A stretch of DNA of 64,000 nucleotides from Eisenibacter elegans DSM 3317. Its GTDB lineage: Bacteria; Bacteroidota; Bacteroidia; Cytophagales; Microscillaceae. Within the stretch, counting starts at the first letter, position 1; every line of letters starts with the position of its first letter. Position numbers and translations under genes: made by a program. The stretch lies in NCBI RefSeq assembly GCF_000430505.1, contig NZ_AUMD01000011.1, forward strand, positions 248,001 to 312,000, written 5' to 3'. The notes under the pieces are model-generated. The model did no database searches, was not told the origin of the DNA, and worked only from the letters and a program-made list of their open reading frames with translations. Shown here piece by piece: positions 1 through 9,199 of the stretch.

Positions 1-1125
1 CACAATATGAACAGCATCGAGAAAATCACCTTCTTCATCAAGGAGTGTGAGTCGATGAAGTTGCAAGTCCTCGGGCCGGACATCAACGAAAGTCAGGCTA
101 CCTTTTCGGTCAATGACCAAGGGCAGATTCGCTTTGGCTTGGCTGCCATCAAGGGTACTGGCGAGGCGGCAGTATCGGCCATCATCCAAGAGCGGGAGGC
201 CAACGGACCTTTTGGCAGCATCTACGAAGTAGCCAAGCGGCTCAACCTTCGGACGGTCAACAAAAAATCGTTTGAAAGCCTAGCCCAAGCCGGCGCCTTC
301 GATTCCTTCGGCTTCCACAGAGCACAGTATTTTGTCCCATATCCTACAGAGGCCACTACTTTTCTTGAAAAACTCTTGCGCTATGGTACTGCCTGCCAAG
401 AGGAGGCCGATAGTGTTTCGTTGTTTGGCGCTGGAGGCAGCGGTATTTCCGAGCCCCCACCGCCCGATGTACCACAGTGGAGTGCTATTGAGAAGTTGGA
501 GAGAGAAAAAGAGGTGGTTGGTTTTTATATCTCCGGCCATCCGCTGGGCGTGTACAAAGGTGTGGTAGAGCGGCTTTGCAATGCCAACTTGACCAACTAT
601 ATGACCGTAGGCAAAGGAGGGCAAGGCCTGACCATTGCTGCCGTTATACAGACAGTAGCCCGAAAGCAAACCAAGAACGGTAGCAGTTTTACGACCTTCA
701 TCGCTGAGGATGAGTATGGTACGGCAGATTTTGCGCTCTTCAACGAACTGCATATGGAATATGGCCAAAGCCTCCAAGCCGGTGATATTGTCTTGCTCAA
801 AGGCAAGGTACAAACCCGCTACAACACCGACCAACAGGAGTTTCGTATCAGTAGCATCAACCCCATCGAAGACCAACAAACACAGCTCTGCCGAGGGATT
901 GCCGTGTTGCTCTCTACCAAACAACTGCAAGAGGAAAGCTTCTTACAGCGCTTTGTTAGCGAAATCGAAAAATATCCCGGCGATGCCCAACTACTTATCA
1001 ACATTGCGGCCTTGGAGCAAGACCTAGAGCTTTCGACACGCGCTACCAAGTACCAAGTCCGCTATGACGATGACCTGTTACAATCTCTCGAACAGATGCA
1101 GCTAAAATACAAAGTGTTGTATTAG
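1..1125 (+). CDS. dnaE: DNA polymerase III alpha subunit, C-terminal part (cut by window start)
   Basis: This is the C-terminal end of the replicative polymerase catalytic subunit, which extends DNA at the replication fork. The reading frame is open from base 1, where His-Asn precedes the first Met, so the gene begins outside the window and about 374 codons are visible. The first stretch contains VLGPDINES and a GLAAIKG motif, typical of the end of the polymerase core. Residues about 50-105 form the helix-hairpin-helix region (KRLNLRTVNKKSFESL, then AGAFDSFG). The family SGHPL motif is near residue 176. Residues about 205-290 form the OB-fold nucleic-acid-binding domain. The catalytic aspartates and PHP domain lie upstream and are not visible. 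No terminator is evident after the stop. Assignment is near certain; the start is unknown. Confidence 0.95.
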   Translation, partial: HNMNSIEKITFFIKECESMKLQVLGPDINESQATFSVNDQGQIRFGLAAIKGTGEAAVSAIIQEREANGPFGSIYEVAKRLNLRTVNKKSFESLAQAGAFDSFGFHRAQYFVPYPTEATTFLEKLLRYGTACQEEADSVSLFGAGGSGISEPPPPDVPQWSAIEKLEREKEVVGFYISGHPLGVYKGVVERLCNANLTNYMTVGKGGQGLTIAAVIQTVARKQTKNGSSFTTFIAEDEYGTADFALFNELHMEYGQSLQAGDIVLLKGKVQTRYNTDQQEFRISSINPIEDQQTQLCRGIAVLLSTKQLQEESFLQRFVSEIEKYPGDAQLLINIAALEQDLELSTRATKYQVRYDDDLLQSLEQMQLKYKVLY

Positions 1126-1443
1126 CCCAAAAACGCGGCTACTTTGCTACGTATTCATTCAAAATCATACGTCGACAGACTACAGGCATACAAGTATAAT
1201 ACAGTTTCAATTAGCCCAAAAGACTTTGAAATCAGTTGAATACACAAGAAAACACAAGATTTTGGTACACAAGTAAGTGCCAAAGTACTCCTCTCAAACC
1301 TCGACTTATACGATATTGGGGTACTTAGGTACATCTACCCTCTGGCTATCATACTTACTTTCAGGGACACAAGGGGATATACCATCGTTTGATAAGAAGG
1401 GCAATCCCCTTTGCGACACCACAAATTATAGCGTTGATATTCT
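1126..1443. other. intergenic stretch without recognisable gene
   Basis: These 318 bases between dnaE and the LRR gene are AT-rich. I see no convincing ORF, RNA gene, strong hairpin or full promoter. The promoter of the LRR gene must lie here or further upstream, but no TAnnTTTG box with a correctly spaced TTG was found. Confidence 0.5.
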
Positions 1444-2832
1444 ATGAGTACTTTCAACAATACGGTATACCTACTTTGTAGCATTTTATTATTGCTCAGT
1501 GTAGAGGTATGGGCGCAAGAGCAACAAAGCGCACGGGCTACCACATCCCCATTTGCCGGCACTTACACTACTTCTTTGGAGGATGCGCTGCTCCACCCCA
1601 AGCAAATCAAGCACTTAGACCTTAGCGAGCTGCGGCTCAAGACTTTGCCCAACCAAATAGCAACGCTTGAAGCCTTAGAAGTGTTGGATTTGTATGGCAA
1701 TGAGTTGAGCCAATTGCCTGAAGCCATTGCCCAACTCAGCCAACTGCGTGAAATCAACTTGAGCAATAACCCTCACTTGGATATGGCACAGGCTTTTATT
1801 GTGTTGGGGAAAATCCCCTCCCTCAAAAAAGTACACCTAGCCAATAACCAACTCCAAACACTACCCGAAGAGATTGCGCTCTTGGCGAGCCTCGAAACCT
1901 TGGATTTGTACCAAAATACGCTCGAATCTCTTCCTAAAGCGCTTTTCCGACTGCCAATGCTCGAAGAGTTGTACTTGCAATCCAATATGCTCCAACAACT
2001 TTCGGAGGAGTTTTCGGCCTTGCGTCGCCTACAAGTGCTTGACCTTTCGGGCAACCAACTCCAGCAATTACCCCATAGCCTTGGGATGTTGCCCCAGCTG
2101 CGTATGTTGAACCTTAGCCAAAACCAACTGACACGGTTACCAGCTTCACTGACGCAGCTCGCCCAGTTGCGCGAACTGTATTTGGGGCAAAACCACCAAT
2201 TACAGTGGACACAAGCCTGGGAGGTCATCGTAGGATTACACAATTTACAGACACTTTACCTAGCTAACAATACCCTCGAAGAAGTTCCCATCAATATCCA
2301 TCAACTCACACAACTGCGCCAGCTGTATCTACATCAAACTCCGCTGCGCCAATTGCCTGAGAGCATCAGCGCCTTGCGTTGGCTACATACCCTCTCGCTA
2401 GCCAAAACGCCATTACAGGAGCTCCCTCCTACATTTGGGCGCTTGGCTTCGCTCCAACATCTTTCTCTAAGCCATACCCCCGCCCTCGATAAGCGACATA
2501 CCCTACAGTTGCTCACCCAACCGGGCAACTTACAGACATTAGACCTCTCTTTTTGTGAAATCACAAGCTTGCCCCTCACTATCGGTGGGCTAAAACAACT
2601 CAAAGAGCTGAATCTTGCCAATAACCAGCTTGCTAGCTTGCCTGGTAGTGTCTTTCAGATGACACACCTCCAAAAATTGGAATTGCAAAACAACCAACTT
2701 CGACAGATCCCTGAAGACATTTGCCGCCTTACCAACCTCATAGAGCTGCACTTAGGCCAAAACCCTTGGGAGGAACAGTTCCGGAGTAAAATCAAAGAAT
2801 GGCTGCCGACTACCTCTATACGCTGGTATTGA
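1444..2832 (+). CDS. secreted leucine-rich-repeat protein
   Basis: This 462-residue exported protein is built almost entirely of leucine-rich repeats. Residues 1-24 form a signal peptide that ends in VWAQ. From about residue 50 to the C-terminus there are roughly 16 repeats of about 23 residues with the LxxLxLxxNxLxxLP pattern, for example LEVLDLYGNELSQLPEAI. There is no membrane anchor, lipobox or catalytic domain after the repeats. LRR domains form curved binding surfaces, so binding of a protein or glycan in the periplasm or outside the cell is inferred; no ligand can be named. A longer paralogue lies at 28912-30477. The ATG start is chosen because the signal peptide follows it directly. 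Confidence 0.85.
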   Translation: MSTFNNTVYLLCSILLLLSVEVWAQEQQSARATTSPFAGTYTTSLEDALLHPKQIKHLDLSELRLKTLPNQIATLEALEVLDLYGNELSQLPEAIAQLSQLREINLSNNPHLDMAQAFIVLGKIPSLKKVHLANNQLQTLPEEIALLASLETLDLYQNTLESLPKALFRLPMLEELYLQSNMLQQLSEEFSALRRLQVLDLSGNQLQQLPHSLGMLPQLRMLNLSQNQLTRLPASLTQLAQLRELYLGQNHQLQWTQAWEVIVGLHNLQTLYLANNTLEEVPINIHQLTQLRQLYLHQTPLRQLPESISALRWLHTLSLAKTPLQELPPTFGRLASLQHLSLSHTPALDKRHTLQLLTQPGNLQTLDLSFCEITSLPLTIGGLKQLKELNLANNQLASLPGSVFQMTHLQKLELQNNQLRQIPEDICRLTNLIELHLGQNPWEEQFRSKIKEWLPTTSIRWY

Positions 2833-3105
2833 TATAGGCTCGAAAAGCAGCTTGTTTTGGTGGGAAATCCTAAGACCCTGAAATGCGCCGCTCAAGTAAA
2901 AAACATTTGTTGAAAAAACACACCGTCTTATCAACCAAACTAGGCCTCAAATGCGATTTTGGGTCAAGATTTATTAGGATGAATTTTCTTGATATACAAG
3001 ACCCTTTAGCGTCTATATCTCCGAAAAAATCCGCCTTTGGCTGTGTCTTCACAGCCATTAGCGCTTCTTGATGCTCAAGGGTCGATTAGGCATCTACCCA
3101 TACAG

Positions 3106-3136
3106 TCCGATACCTTCGAAAGTATCGGATTTTTTT
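3106..3136 (+). terminator. intrinsic terminator upstream of the coiled-coil pair
   Basis: The inverted repeat TCCGATAC / GTATCGGA (3106-3113 with 3122-3129) has an 8-base loop and is followed by a run of seven T. It probably ends transcription coming from the LRR gene, although it lies about 270 bases after that stop. The rest of the 2833-3239 gap holds no gene I can recognise. Confidence 0.7.
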
Positions 3137-3191
3137 ATGGCATCTTGCTCAAAAAATAAGCACTGTACATATAGGCTGCATCCTTGGTCAA

Positions 3192-3199
3192 TACCTTTG
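3192..3199 (+). promoter_or_regulatory. possible -7 box (TACCTTTG)
   Basis: TACCTTTG matches the Bacteroidota TAnnTTTG -7 element and lies 40 bases before the ATG of the first coiled-coil gene, just after a terminator. No TTG is found at the expected 17-23 base spacing, so only half of the promoter is supported. Confidence 0.35.
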
Positions 3200-3239
3200 A
3201 AGTATCAAGATGATGGTCATACCCTAAACGTACAGTTGG

Positions 3240-4298
3240 ATGAAAAAACCACCTCTCCAAGCCAAAGAAGCACTCTTGGATGCTTTTGAGCAACTCAAGC
3301 AGGAGCGCCAAGCCAAAGCCCGCCTCGTCCTCACCAAGGAGGAACAAGCTCGTCGCGACGAAGACCGCCAAACTGCCGAAAAGGCCGCCGACTACACCGC
3401 CGAGGTGATTCTCAAATCCTTGGCCGAACTACAAGTGGGATTTGTCAATACCACACGCAGCCTCGTAGAACAGCTCGAAGCCGAAGAACAAAAGCTACAG
3501 GATTTGGACACAGCCCTGACGGTAGCCTCTCAACAACTCCAAGAGTTGCGCGATACCAAAATTGCTGCTGATGCCCTCCACGTCTTGGAGCTAGAACACA
3601 ATCTCCAACTCCGAACCCTCGAAGAAGAACAACGCACACGCCTCAAGGCGCTCGAAGAAGAAGCCGAGCAGCTCCGCAATGCTTGGGAAAAACAAGCTAC
3701 CCAATATGCCAAAGCCAAACAAGCTTGGCAAGAAGAACTCAACCAAAAACGCCAGCGAGAACTGGAAGCACACCAGTATCACTTGGCAAGGCGCTATCAA
3801 GAGGAAGCCGATGCTTTTGACGAAAAGAAGAAAAAGCAAGGCCGACTCATTGCCCTACAAGCCGCCCAAAAGCAAAAAGATTGGAACAAACGCCGCCAAA
3901 AGTTGGATGAGCTGAAGGCTGATTACGAAAAATATAAAACACGGGTGGATGGATTTGAGGCCGAATTCAAGCAAGAAACGGAAAAAGCCCGCAAAAAAGC
4001 CACCGAAGATACGCACAGAGATGCTAAAAATCAGGCTGACCTCGTGCTCAAAGCCGCCGAAGGCCGCAAACAACGGTTCGAAGCCCAAATCGCTGACCTA
4101 GAGCAAAAAGTAGAGAAAAACCAACAGTATCTCGAAAAGCTCAATACCGAATTGCGCGAAGCCCTACTGCAAGTACAGCAGCTCTCCGCTCAGGCGCTGA
4201 GCCAAACCCGAAGTATTGCCGCTACGACTGTCGCTGCTACGAGCGCTGCCCGCAGCCGAAAAACTGCCAAAGGTGATGACAGCAACGAGGTTTCCTAA
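3240..4298 (+). CDS. coiled-coil-rich protein A of a tandem pair
   Basis: This 352-residue protein has no recognised enzyme domain. It begins with a short segment (AKEALLDAFEQLKQER) and from about residue 30 to 320 it is almost unbroken charged helix rich in Glu, Lys, Gln and Ala, as in long coiled coils. The tail is Ser/Thr/Ala-rich and basic (about 325-352). It has no signal peptide or membrane segment, so it should be cytoplasmic. It resembles the next gene product at both ends: N-terminal AKEALLDAFEQL against TKNDILQAYNDL, and a C-terminal block of the form Q-V-Q-x-L near the end. The two genes are 56 bases apart and probably form one operon. A filament-forming or scaffold role is inference from composition only. 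Confidence 0.75.
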   Translation: MKKPPLQAKEALLDAFEQLKQERQAKARLVLTKEEQARRDEDRQTAEKAADYTAEVILKSLAELQVGFVNTTRSLVEQLEAEEQKLQDLDTALTVASQQLQELRDTKIAADALHVLELEHNLQLRTLEEEQRTRLKALEEEAEQLRNAWEKQATQYAKAKQAWQEELNQKRQRELEAHQYHLARRYQEEADAFDEKKKKQGRLIALQAAQKQKDWNKRRQKLDELKADYEKYKTRVDGFEAEFKQETEKARKKATEDTHRDAKNQADLVLKAAEGRKQRFEAQIADLEQKVEKNQQYLEKLNTELREALLQVQQLSAQALSQTRSIAATTVAATSAARSRKTAKGDDSNEVS

Positions 4299-4354
4299 AT
4301 CTGATAAAACAAGGCCAATTTGAGTTCCCTATTCACCTCTCAAAAACAACATCG

Positions 4355-5527
4355 ATGAGCAAAGTAACTCTGAAAAATACCAAGAACGACATTCTTCAGG
4401 CATACAATGACCTGATGCGGGAGAAAAACGAGCTGCTCGGCAAGCTCCGAAAGGCCGAAGCAGCGCGCAAAATAGCCGAAACCGTTGCTCCAAAAACGCA
4501 AGGTGAAAGCCTGAAGTCTTTTGAAAGCGCAGCCATCAACATTCTAGAGCAAAAGCTCGAAAAGTACCTTGTGTCAGAAACACAGCCTAGCAGCAATGGC
4601 AGCTCCCATGACAACGGTCAGGCCCAGATGACACCCAAGACCTTGCAGGGTATCATTCAGACGCTGAGTCAAGTAGGAGAAGGCTTGGGCGTGGCCGTCA
4701 GCCAAATCACGGATAAGCTCGCCCTCAAAGCAGATAAACTGGCCGAACTGCGTGCCGAAATCGAAGAGCAACGTACCCAACTCCGGCAGCTCTACCAAGC
4801 CGAAGGCCGCGATGGATTGGTAGAAGAGCTTATCGCCTCGTTTGAACAAAAAGAAGAGGCTTTTGCCCTAGAGCTTCGTACCAAAACCCAACTGCTCGAC
4901 GACCAATGGGAAACACAACAAGATGCATGGCAACAGGAGTACAAAACTCATCAGGAACAAACCCAAGTACAAGCCTATCAAGATGAAACAGACAAGCAAC
5001 GCGACCTCGAAAAATATGACTACGACCTTCAGCTTGGACGGGAGCTTCAAGAAGACGAATACAGTCAAAAACAACAAGCCCTTCAGAAAAACCTCGACGA
5101 GCAGCTGGAACAGGCGCAAGAGGGCTGGGACAAAGAGGAAAAAACAGTGGCCGACCGCGAAGCTGATTTTGAAAAATACAAAAAGGAGTATGAGGAAGTC
5201 TCCGATAAGCTCAACAGCGCTCTCAAAAAGGCTGAGGCCGAAGGCAAAGCCATCGCCGAGAAGGATGCGCGTGTTAAGGCTGAGCTATTGGCCAAAGAAG
5301 TAGAAGCCCAAGAGAGCATCTACCAGCTCAAGGTCGATAACTTGCAGCAAACTCTGACTGTTCAGCAGAGCCAAATCGACCGACTGAACGCCCGCCTCGA
5401 AACCACCATGGCTCAGGTACAGTCCTTGGCTATCAAGGCCATAGATGGCAGCGCCCAACAACAGACCTTGCAGTCGATTACTCAACTACTGGGAGACCAG
5501 CTCAAAGCTCAGCCCAAGGGCAAATAA
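4355..5527 (+). CDS. coiled-coil-rich protein B of a tandem pair
   Basis: This 390-residue cytoplasmic protein has no signal peptide or membrane helix. Residues about 1-70 are helical (TKNDILQAYNDLMREKNEL). Residues 75-95 form a Ser/Asn/Gly-rich linker. Residues about 95-125 are a less charged block (TLQGIIQTLSQVGEGLG). From about 125 to 365 it is a long coiled coil very rich in Gln, Glu and Lys. The last 30 residues contain QVQSLAIKAI, similar to the end of protein A. It shares an operon with protein A. I recall conserved coiled-coil proteins beginning with similar LKNTK-x-x-I-L-x-A-Y segments in cyanobacteria and other filamentous bacteria, but cannot check this. The function is unknown. 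Confidence 0.75.
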   Translation: MSKVTLKNTKNDILQAYNDLMREKNELLGKLRKAEAARKIAETVAPKTQGESLKSFESAAINILEQKLEKYLVSETQPSSNGSSHDNGQAQMTPKTLQGIIQTLSQVGEGLGVAVSQITDKLALKADKLAELRAEIEEQRTQLRQLYQAEGRDGLVEELIASFEQKEEAFALELRTKTQLLDDQWETQQDAWQQEYKTHQEQTQVQAYQDETDKQRDLEKYDYDLQLGRELQEDEYSQKQQALQKNLDEQLEQAQEGWDKEEKTVADREADFEKYKKEYEEVSDKLNSALKKAEAEGKAIAEKDARVKAELLAKEVEAQESIYQLKVDNLQQTLTVQQSQIDRLNARLETTMAQVQSLAIKAIDGSAQQQTLQSITQLLGDQLKAQPKGK

Positions 5528-5550
5528 AACCGGCAGCCCTCAACCTCCCA

Positions 5551-5578
5551 ACCCCTCAGTCAAGCTTGGCTGAGGGGT
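5551..5578 (+). terminator. hairpin after the coiled-coil operon
   Basis: A 9-bp inverted repeat, ACCCCTCAG / CTGAGGGGT, has a 10-base loop and begins 24 bases after the stop of coiled-coil gene B. There is no strong T-run after it. Its placement suggests a transcription end or an mRNA-stabilising hairpin. Confidence 0.55.
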
Positions 5579-5891
5579 ATAAGGCATATACAGCAGCTAT
5601 AGGAACAACAAAACGAGCGAAGATATAGACAAAGTCAATGAATGTATCTAAAAAATCAATACAATCTTGTATGATTATAATCACCAATAAATTGTGGGAA
5701 AAACAGCAAAATTTGTGAAACACAAGCAGTAGAAAATGGCTCTATCATAAATTTGGCTCAAATCTACCACTAATCACTAAAGAGGTTTTCGAGAACCTGA
5801 TTGCCAAAATCACGGAAGCGCCTAGAAAGTCTACAAAAGCTTGGTTTTGATTACCCTAACTAATACTGAAAAACAATGGAAATCACCCCGA

Positions 5892-5998
5892 AACCATTTA
5901 CCCTATGTCTGAGACAAGCCGAGGTCTTATTGGGGAATCAAATGAGCCTTAACCCATCGTTTTAAGGGTGGGGTTTAGGAAAATATCCTGTGGTGTGT
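5892..5998. repeat. TIR-type intergenic element, copy 1 (left end degraded)
   Basis: This segment matches the copy at 16545-16675 over most of its length. Both contain GAGACAAGC-GAGG, then AATGAG-CTTAACCC, then GTTTTAA, GGGTTT and GGAAAAT. The right end reads GGAAAATATCCTGTGG, the degenerate right terminus of the family. I find no clear left terminus, so this copy is probably truncated. It sits just beyond the 3' end of the esterase gene. The rest of the 5528-6012 gap contains only AT-rich sequence and one hairpin. Confidence 0.6.
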
Positions 5999-6012
5999 TT
6001 CAACGTCCTTGG

Positions 6013-7746
6013 CTAATAGCGCCAGCTTTTGAGGTCTGCGCCTTTGGGGGCGCTTTGTTCGATGCGCTCCAAGATGCGCTTGACATACATGGTGTGATAG
6101 CGCAAACGAGAGATATAGTTGGGCTGACTATGGTCGCCGTTCCAGCAGTGTTCGGCGCGGTCGCCATAATCTACCAAACCTTCATAAGGCGGGTTGCTGG
6201 TTTTTTTGAGAAATTCTTCTGCCAAATACACCGCATTGTTGAGGTAGAAATTGTCCATATCGCCACAATAAAGGTGTATTTTGCCTCTTAGCTTCGTCCC
6301 CAAGGTAGCCCAATCACGCTCCATAATATGCCTTAGGTCGTAGTTTTCGCGCCAATATTCGGCTACCGACCGGTCGATGTCGCCGGTGTATTTGTCCCAA
6401 ATAGGTTTGGGATAGCCATCATCTCCTACCGGCGAGTAAACCGCCTGCCAGATATCCCATTGGTCGCCGGAGCGGCTTCGATTGCCCAAGGCCAGCTCGC
6501 GGTAGTTCATCTCTTGTAGCGTAGCCTCGATTTGCCCCAAATAATTGCGCTTTCCGGGGCGTGGAGTTTGTTTGAAGGCGCTTTCGTAGAAGTAGGCATT
6601 TTTGTCTTTGTAAATATCGACCGTCGTGTAGGCGCGGAAGTCGATAGGGTCAGGGCAGGCTGCAAAACAACCATTGAACTCATCGGGGTAGAGCACCTGC
6701 ACGGCGAGCGCTTCCCAGCCACCGGTAGAGCCACCATAGGTAAAGCGTGCCCAGCCCTCGCCTATACCTCGGAAACGCTGCTCGATATGTGGAATCAGCT
6801 CATACATAATCGCATCGCCATAGGGGCCGATGTTGGCCGAATTGACCGCATACGAATCGTCATAAAAAGGGTTGGCGTGTTGGACTTCGATGATGATAAA
6901 GCGGGGAAAGTCAGCACTTGTCCAAGTTTTGTAAAACTGGTAGGCCTCTTCTTGGATGATTTTGTTGTATCCATAAATGCCAAAGCGTTCGCTATAGTCG
7001 GTGGTGTCCATATCCGCAGGAGGCGGCGTTTCGCGGAAGCCTTCAAACTTTGCCGAGAAGTGGCCGTGATTGACAATGAGCGGGTAGCGCGCTTCGGGGT
7101 GTTGGTCGAAGCCTTCGGGCAGCAGCACGTGTGCGCCCAGATACATATCGCGCCCCCAGAATTTGGAGAGCAGCTCGCTGCGGATGCGTATGTGTTTGAT
7201 ATAGCGGGTTTCTTCAGGGTCACGGATGGGTGGGTTGATTTGGTCTAGCACTAGCTTGACGACCTGCGCCTTGTTGGCTTCAATGGTTATGCGCATTGGC
7301 TTGCTGTACCAATTGCCGGGGGCGATGCGGAAGTTTTGCCCCTCACCCCTGTCCATGGGTAGTTTGATGGTGTGCCCGTCGGCGCGGCGAAAGGTCTCAT
7401 AATGGTGCAACATCGCCTGTACATAATAGGTACCTGCGGGCAAAGCGCTGAGCGCTTCGATAGGGTAGCCGAAGCTGTTGTCGCTGTGTACACTGAAGGC
7501 TTTGGCCGAAGGCCAGTCTTCTACATCAGCCCCAAAGAGCAGCTGGGTATCCGGGCCATCCTTGACTAAGAACCGTGGCTCGGCACCGTCTTGGGTGGAC
7601 AGAAACACCATCGCACGGCCATCGAGCAGCGCATTGTTTTGAGCTTGAGGAAATTGCAGCTCAAACGATACCTTGGCCGTTTGGGCCTGTAGCCCAAGCG
7701 CATAAAGCCAGTAAAAGCATAGTAAGTAGGTAAAAATTTGGTTCAT
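6013..7746 (-). CDS. secreted alpha/beta-hydrolase (esterase-like)
   Basis: This 577-residue exported protein probably hydrolyses an ester or peptide substrate outside the cytoplasm. The ATG at 7746 starts a signal peptide ending LGLQAQ; an in-frame TTG 33 bases upstream would only add a polar extension. The N-terminal half (about 25-190) looks like a beta-rich accessory domain. The C-terminal half has the esterase features: IVNHGH near residue 227, then the nucleophile elbow YGGSTGGWEA with Ser about 340, a following CPDPIDF strand and a histidine in AEHCWNGDHS near the end. This arrangement resembles esterase-D/Fes-type hydrolases. It stands alone between two repeat elements. The substrate is not predictable. 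Confidence 0.75.
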   Translation of the reverse strand: MNQIFTYLLCFYWLYALGLQAQTAKVSFELQFPQAQNNALLDGRAMVFLSTQDGAEPRFLVKDGPDTQLLFGADVEDWPSAKAFSVHSDNSFGYPIEALSALPAGTYYVQAMLHHYETFRRADGHTIKLPMDRGEGQNFRIAPGNWYSKPMRITIEANKAQVVKLVLDQINPPIRDPEETRYIKHIRIRSELLSKFWGRDMYLGAHVLLPEGFDQHPEARYPLIVNHGHFSAKFEGFRETPPPADMDTTDYSERFGIYGYNKIIQEEAYQFYKTWTSADFPRFIIIEVQHANPFYDDSYAVNSANIGPYGDAIMYELIPHIEQRFRGIGEGWARFTYGGSTGGWEALAVQVLYPDEFNGCFAACPDPIDFRAYTTVDIYKDKNAYFYESAFKQTPRPGKRNYLGQIEATLQEMNYRELALGNRSRSGDQWDIWQAVYSPVGDDGYPKPIWDKYTGDIDRSVAEYWRENYDLRHIMERDWATLGTKLRGKIHLYCGDMDNFYLNNAVYLAEEFLKKTSNPPYEGLVDYGDRAEHCWNGDHSQPNYISRLRYHTMYVKRILERIEQSAPKGADLKSWRY

Positions 7747-7939
7747 ATAAGAGGAGGGTTTGAGGAGGTTTTTGGGCAAAATAGCCGCTAATGCTGGCTT
7801 AAATTATCAAATTCTCTCCACAATGCGCTGTTAGGCCTGTGTTTTTTGCCTAGTATGGGCACAAAAACACGCTTGGTTTTGGGTAGTTTGATAGCAAAGC
7901 AAGAAGGGGGCAAAGGTCTTGTGTATCGTTTGGTTACAC

Positions 7940-8039
7940 GCCACTGGATATTTTTGGAAAAGTAGCTCGGAGCTCCAGCTCCAAGATAAGTTGCAGCCTT
8001 ATTTTTGGGACAAAATGGATTTGAAAAATGTCCGGTGGC
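7940..8039. repeat. TIR-type intergenic element, copy 2 (complete, 100 bp)
   Basis: The left end GCCACTGGATATTTTTGG and the right end TTGAAAAATGTCCGGTGGC are imperfect inverted repeats of each other, bounding exactly 100 bases. The interior, with GCTCGGAGCTCCAGCTCC and TTATTTTTGGG, matches the copy at 16545-16675. The element has no coding capacity, like a miniature inverted-repeat element. No obvious target duplication is seen. The gap 7747-8094 holds nothing else recognisable. Confidence 0.7.
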
Positions 8040-8094
8040 TCCTATATTTCCCAAATTCCAAACTAATTCCGATTGGATATAAAATCACATACTT

Positions 8095-9178
8095 ATGCCA
8101 AAAAAATATGCTTTGTTAGCAGTTCATCTTTTCTTCTTTTGCACAAGCTATGCCCAAGTGCCCAACCAAGACTCACTCTTGATAGCAGAGCAGTTTGAAG
8201 AAATACGCTTTTCAAAATTGCGCAGGCAAGAACCCGGCAGCGGAAAGTACCCATCCGAGGAAGAGTTGTACTTTGCCTCTTTAGACAGTGCAGGGCAGAT
8301 GACAGCACTGAGCGTATTGGAAAATTATATGCTAAATGATACCGTGCGCGTTATTCGTAACGCTGCACAGGATATACTTAACGGAGTAATAATATGACCC
8401 CAAATCCCCCCTCTACCAAAAACAACATGTAACTTATACCTTAGTCAAATGGCGAGCAGGACTTATTGGTAATAAACCCAATAAGCGGGCTTTAAACCCT
8501 CTCAGATTTGAGTCACGAAGGGAGTATTTTAGCCCCAAGGCAAGGGACTTGTTTATGCAGACGATGTTTGCCGATGCTCCTGATTTGAGCGAGACAGAAC
8601 TTTCTTTAATCGCTTTTTTAGATTTGGATACCCTCAAGCCCCAACTTTGGGAAGCTGCCGCACATTATCGAGAACTCTATGGGGGTAAAAACTACTCTCG
8701 CTCATTTGACCCAAGAACAACTTTTCATATCCCTGATATGTATGCCTTGATGGCTTTGGGCAGGTTGGGCGACAAACAAGCCATAGAAACATTGCTGAGT
8801 TCCGTAACAGACAGTATTAAGCGTTTAGACGACATGGGTGGGCCGGACGTTTATCTTTATACCATTTTTGAAACTCTGACTTTTATGCCTTGCCAAGAGT
8901 TGGTAGATTTTTTTGCAGCACAGCTCGATAAGAAAATTCAAATCCGTAACGAGTACAATTTGTATTTCCCCTCAGCGTATTTTGTTACTTACAGCTACTT
9001 GGCGGTTTTGATAGAAGATTTTCCGAACAGCCGAAAGTTTATAACTGCTGCTGAATTTAGCAAAGAACATGACAAACAAATTGACGCTTATATCGAGCAT
9101 TGTAAAGAGTTTTTGAAAACAGAGAGAGGGAAATACAAAATTGTTACAGACCGATTACAATTGAGGAGAGGGTATTGA
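8095..9178 (+). pseudogene. exported protein gene split by a frameshift (possible HEAT-like repeats)
   Basis: The first 100 codons (8095-8397) encode a signal peptide ending TSYAQ, then a helical segment ending NAAQDILNGVII. The frame then stops at TGA. One base over, the reading frame is open from 8393 right through to 9178 with no ATG before 8549, and its first codons read YDPKSPLYQ. Skipping one base in the GTAATAATATGAC stretch (about 8386-8397) joins the two parts into one protein of about 360 residues. The second part is helical and includes ALGRLGDKQAIETLLSSV, reminiscent of a HEAT repeat. Either the gene is broken, the sequence has an error, or two separate proteins are made, the second from ATG 8549. 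The function is unknown. Confidence 0.65.
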
Positions 9179-9199
9179 GGGTTGGTTATAAACAAATGC

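Noticed and set aside
8386-8400. Programmed ribosomal frameshift at the 8095 gene
   Set aside because: There is no clear slippery heptamer with a downstream structure. A simple mutation or sequence error is more economical.
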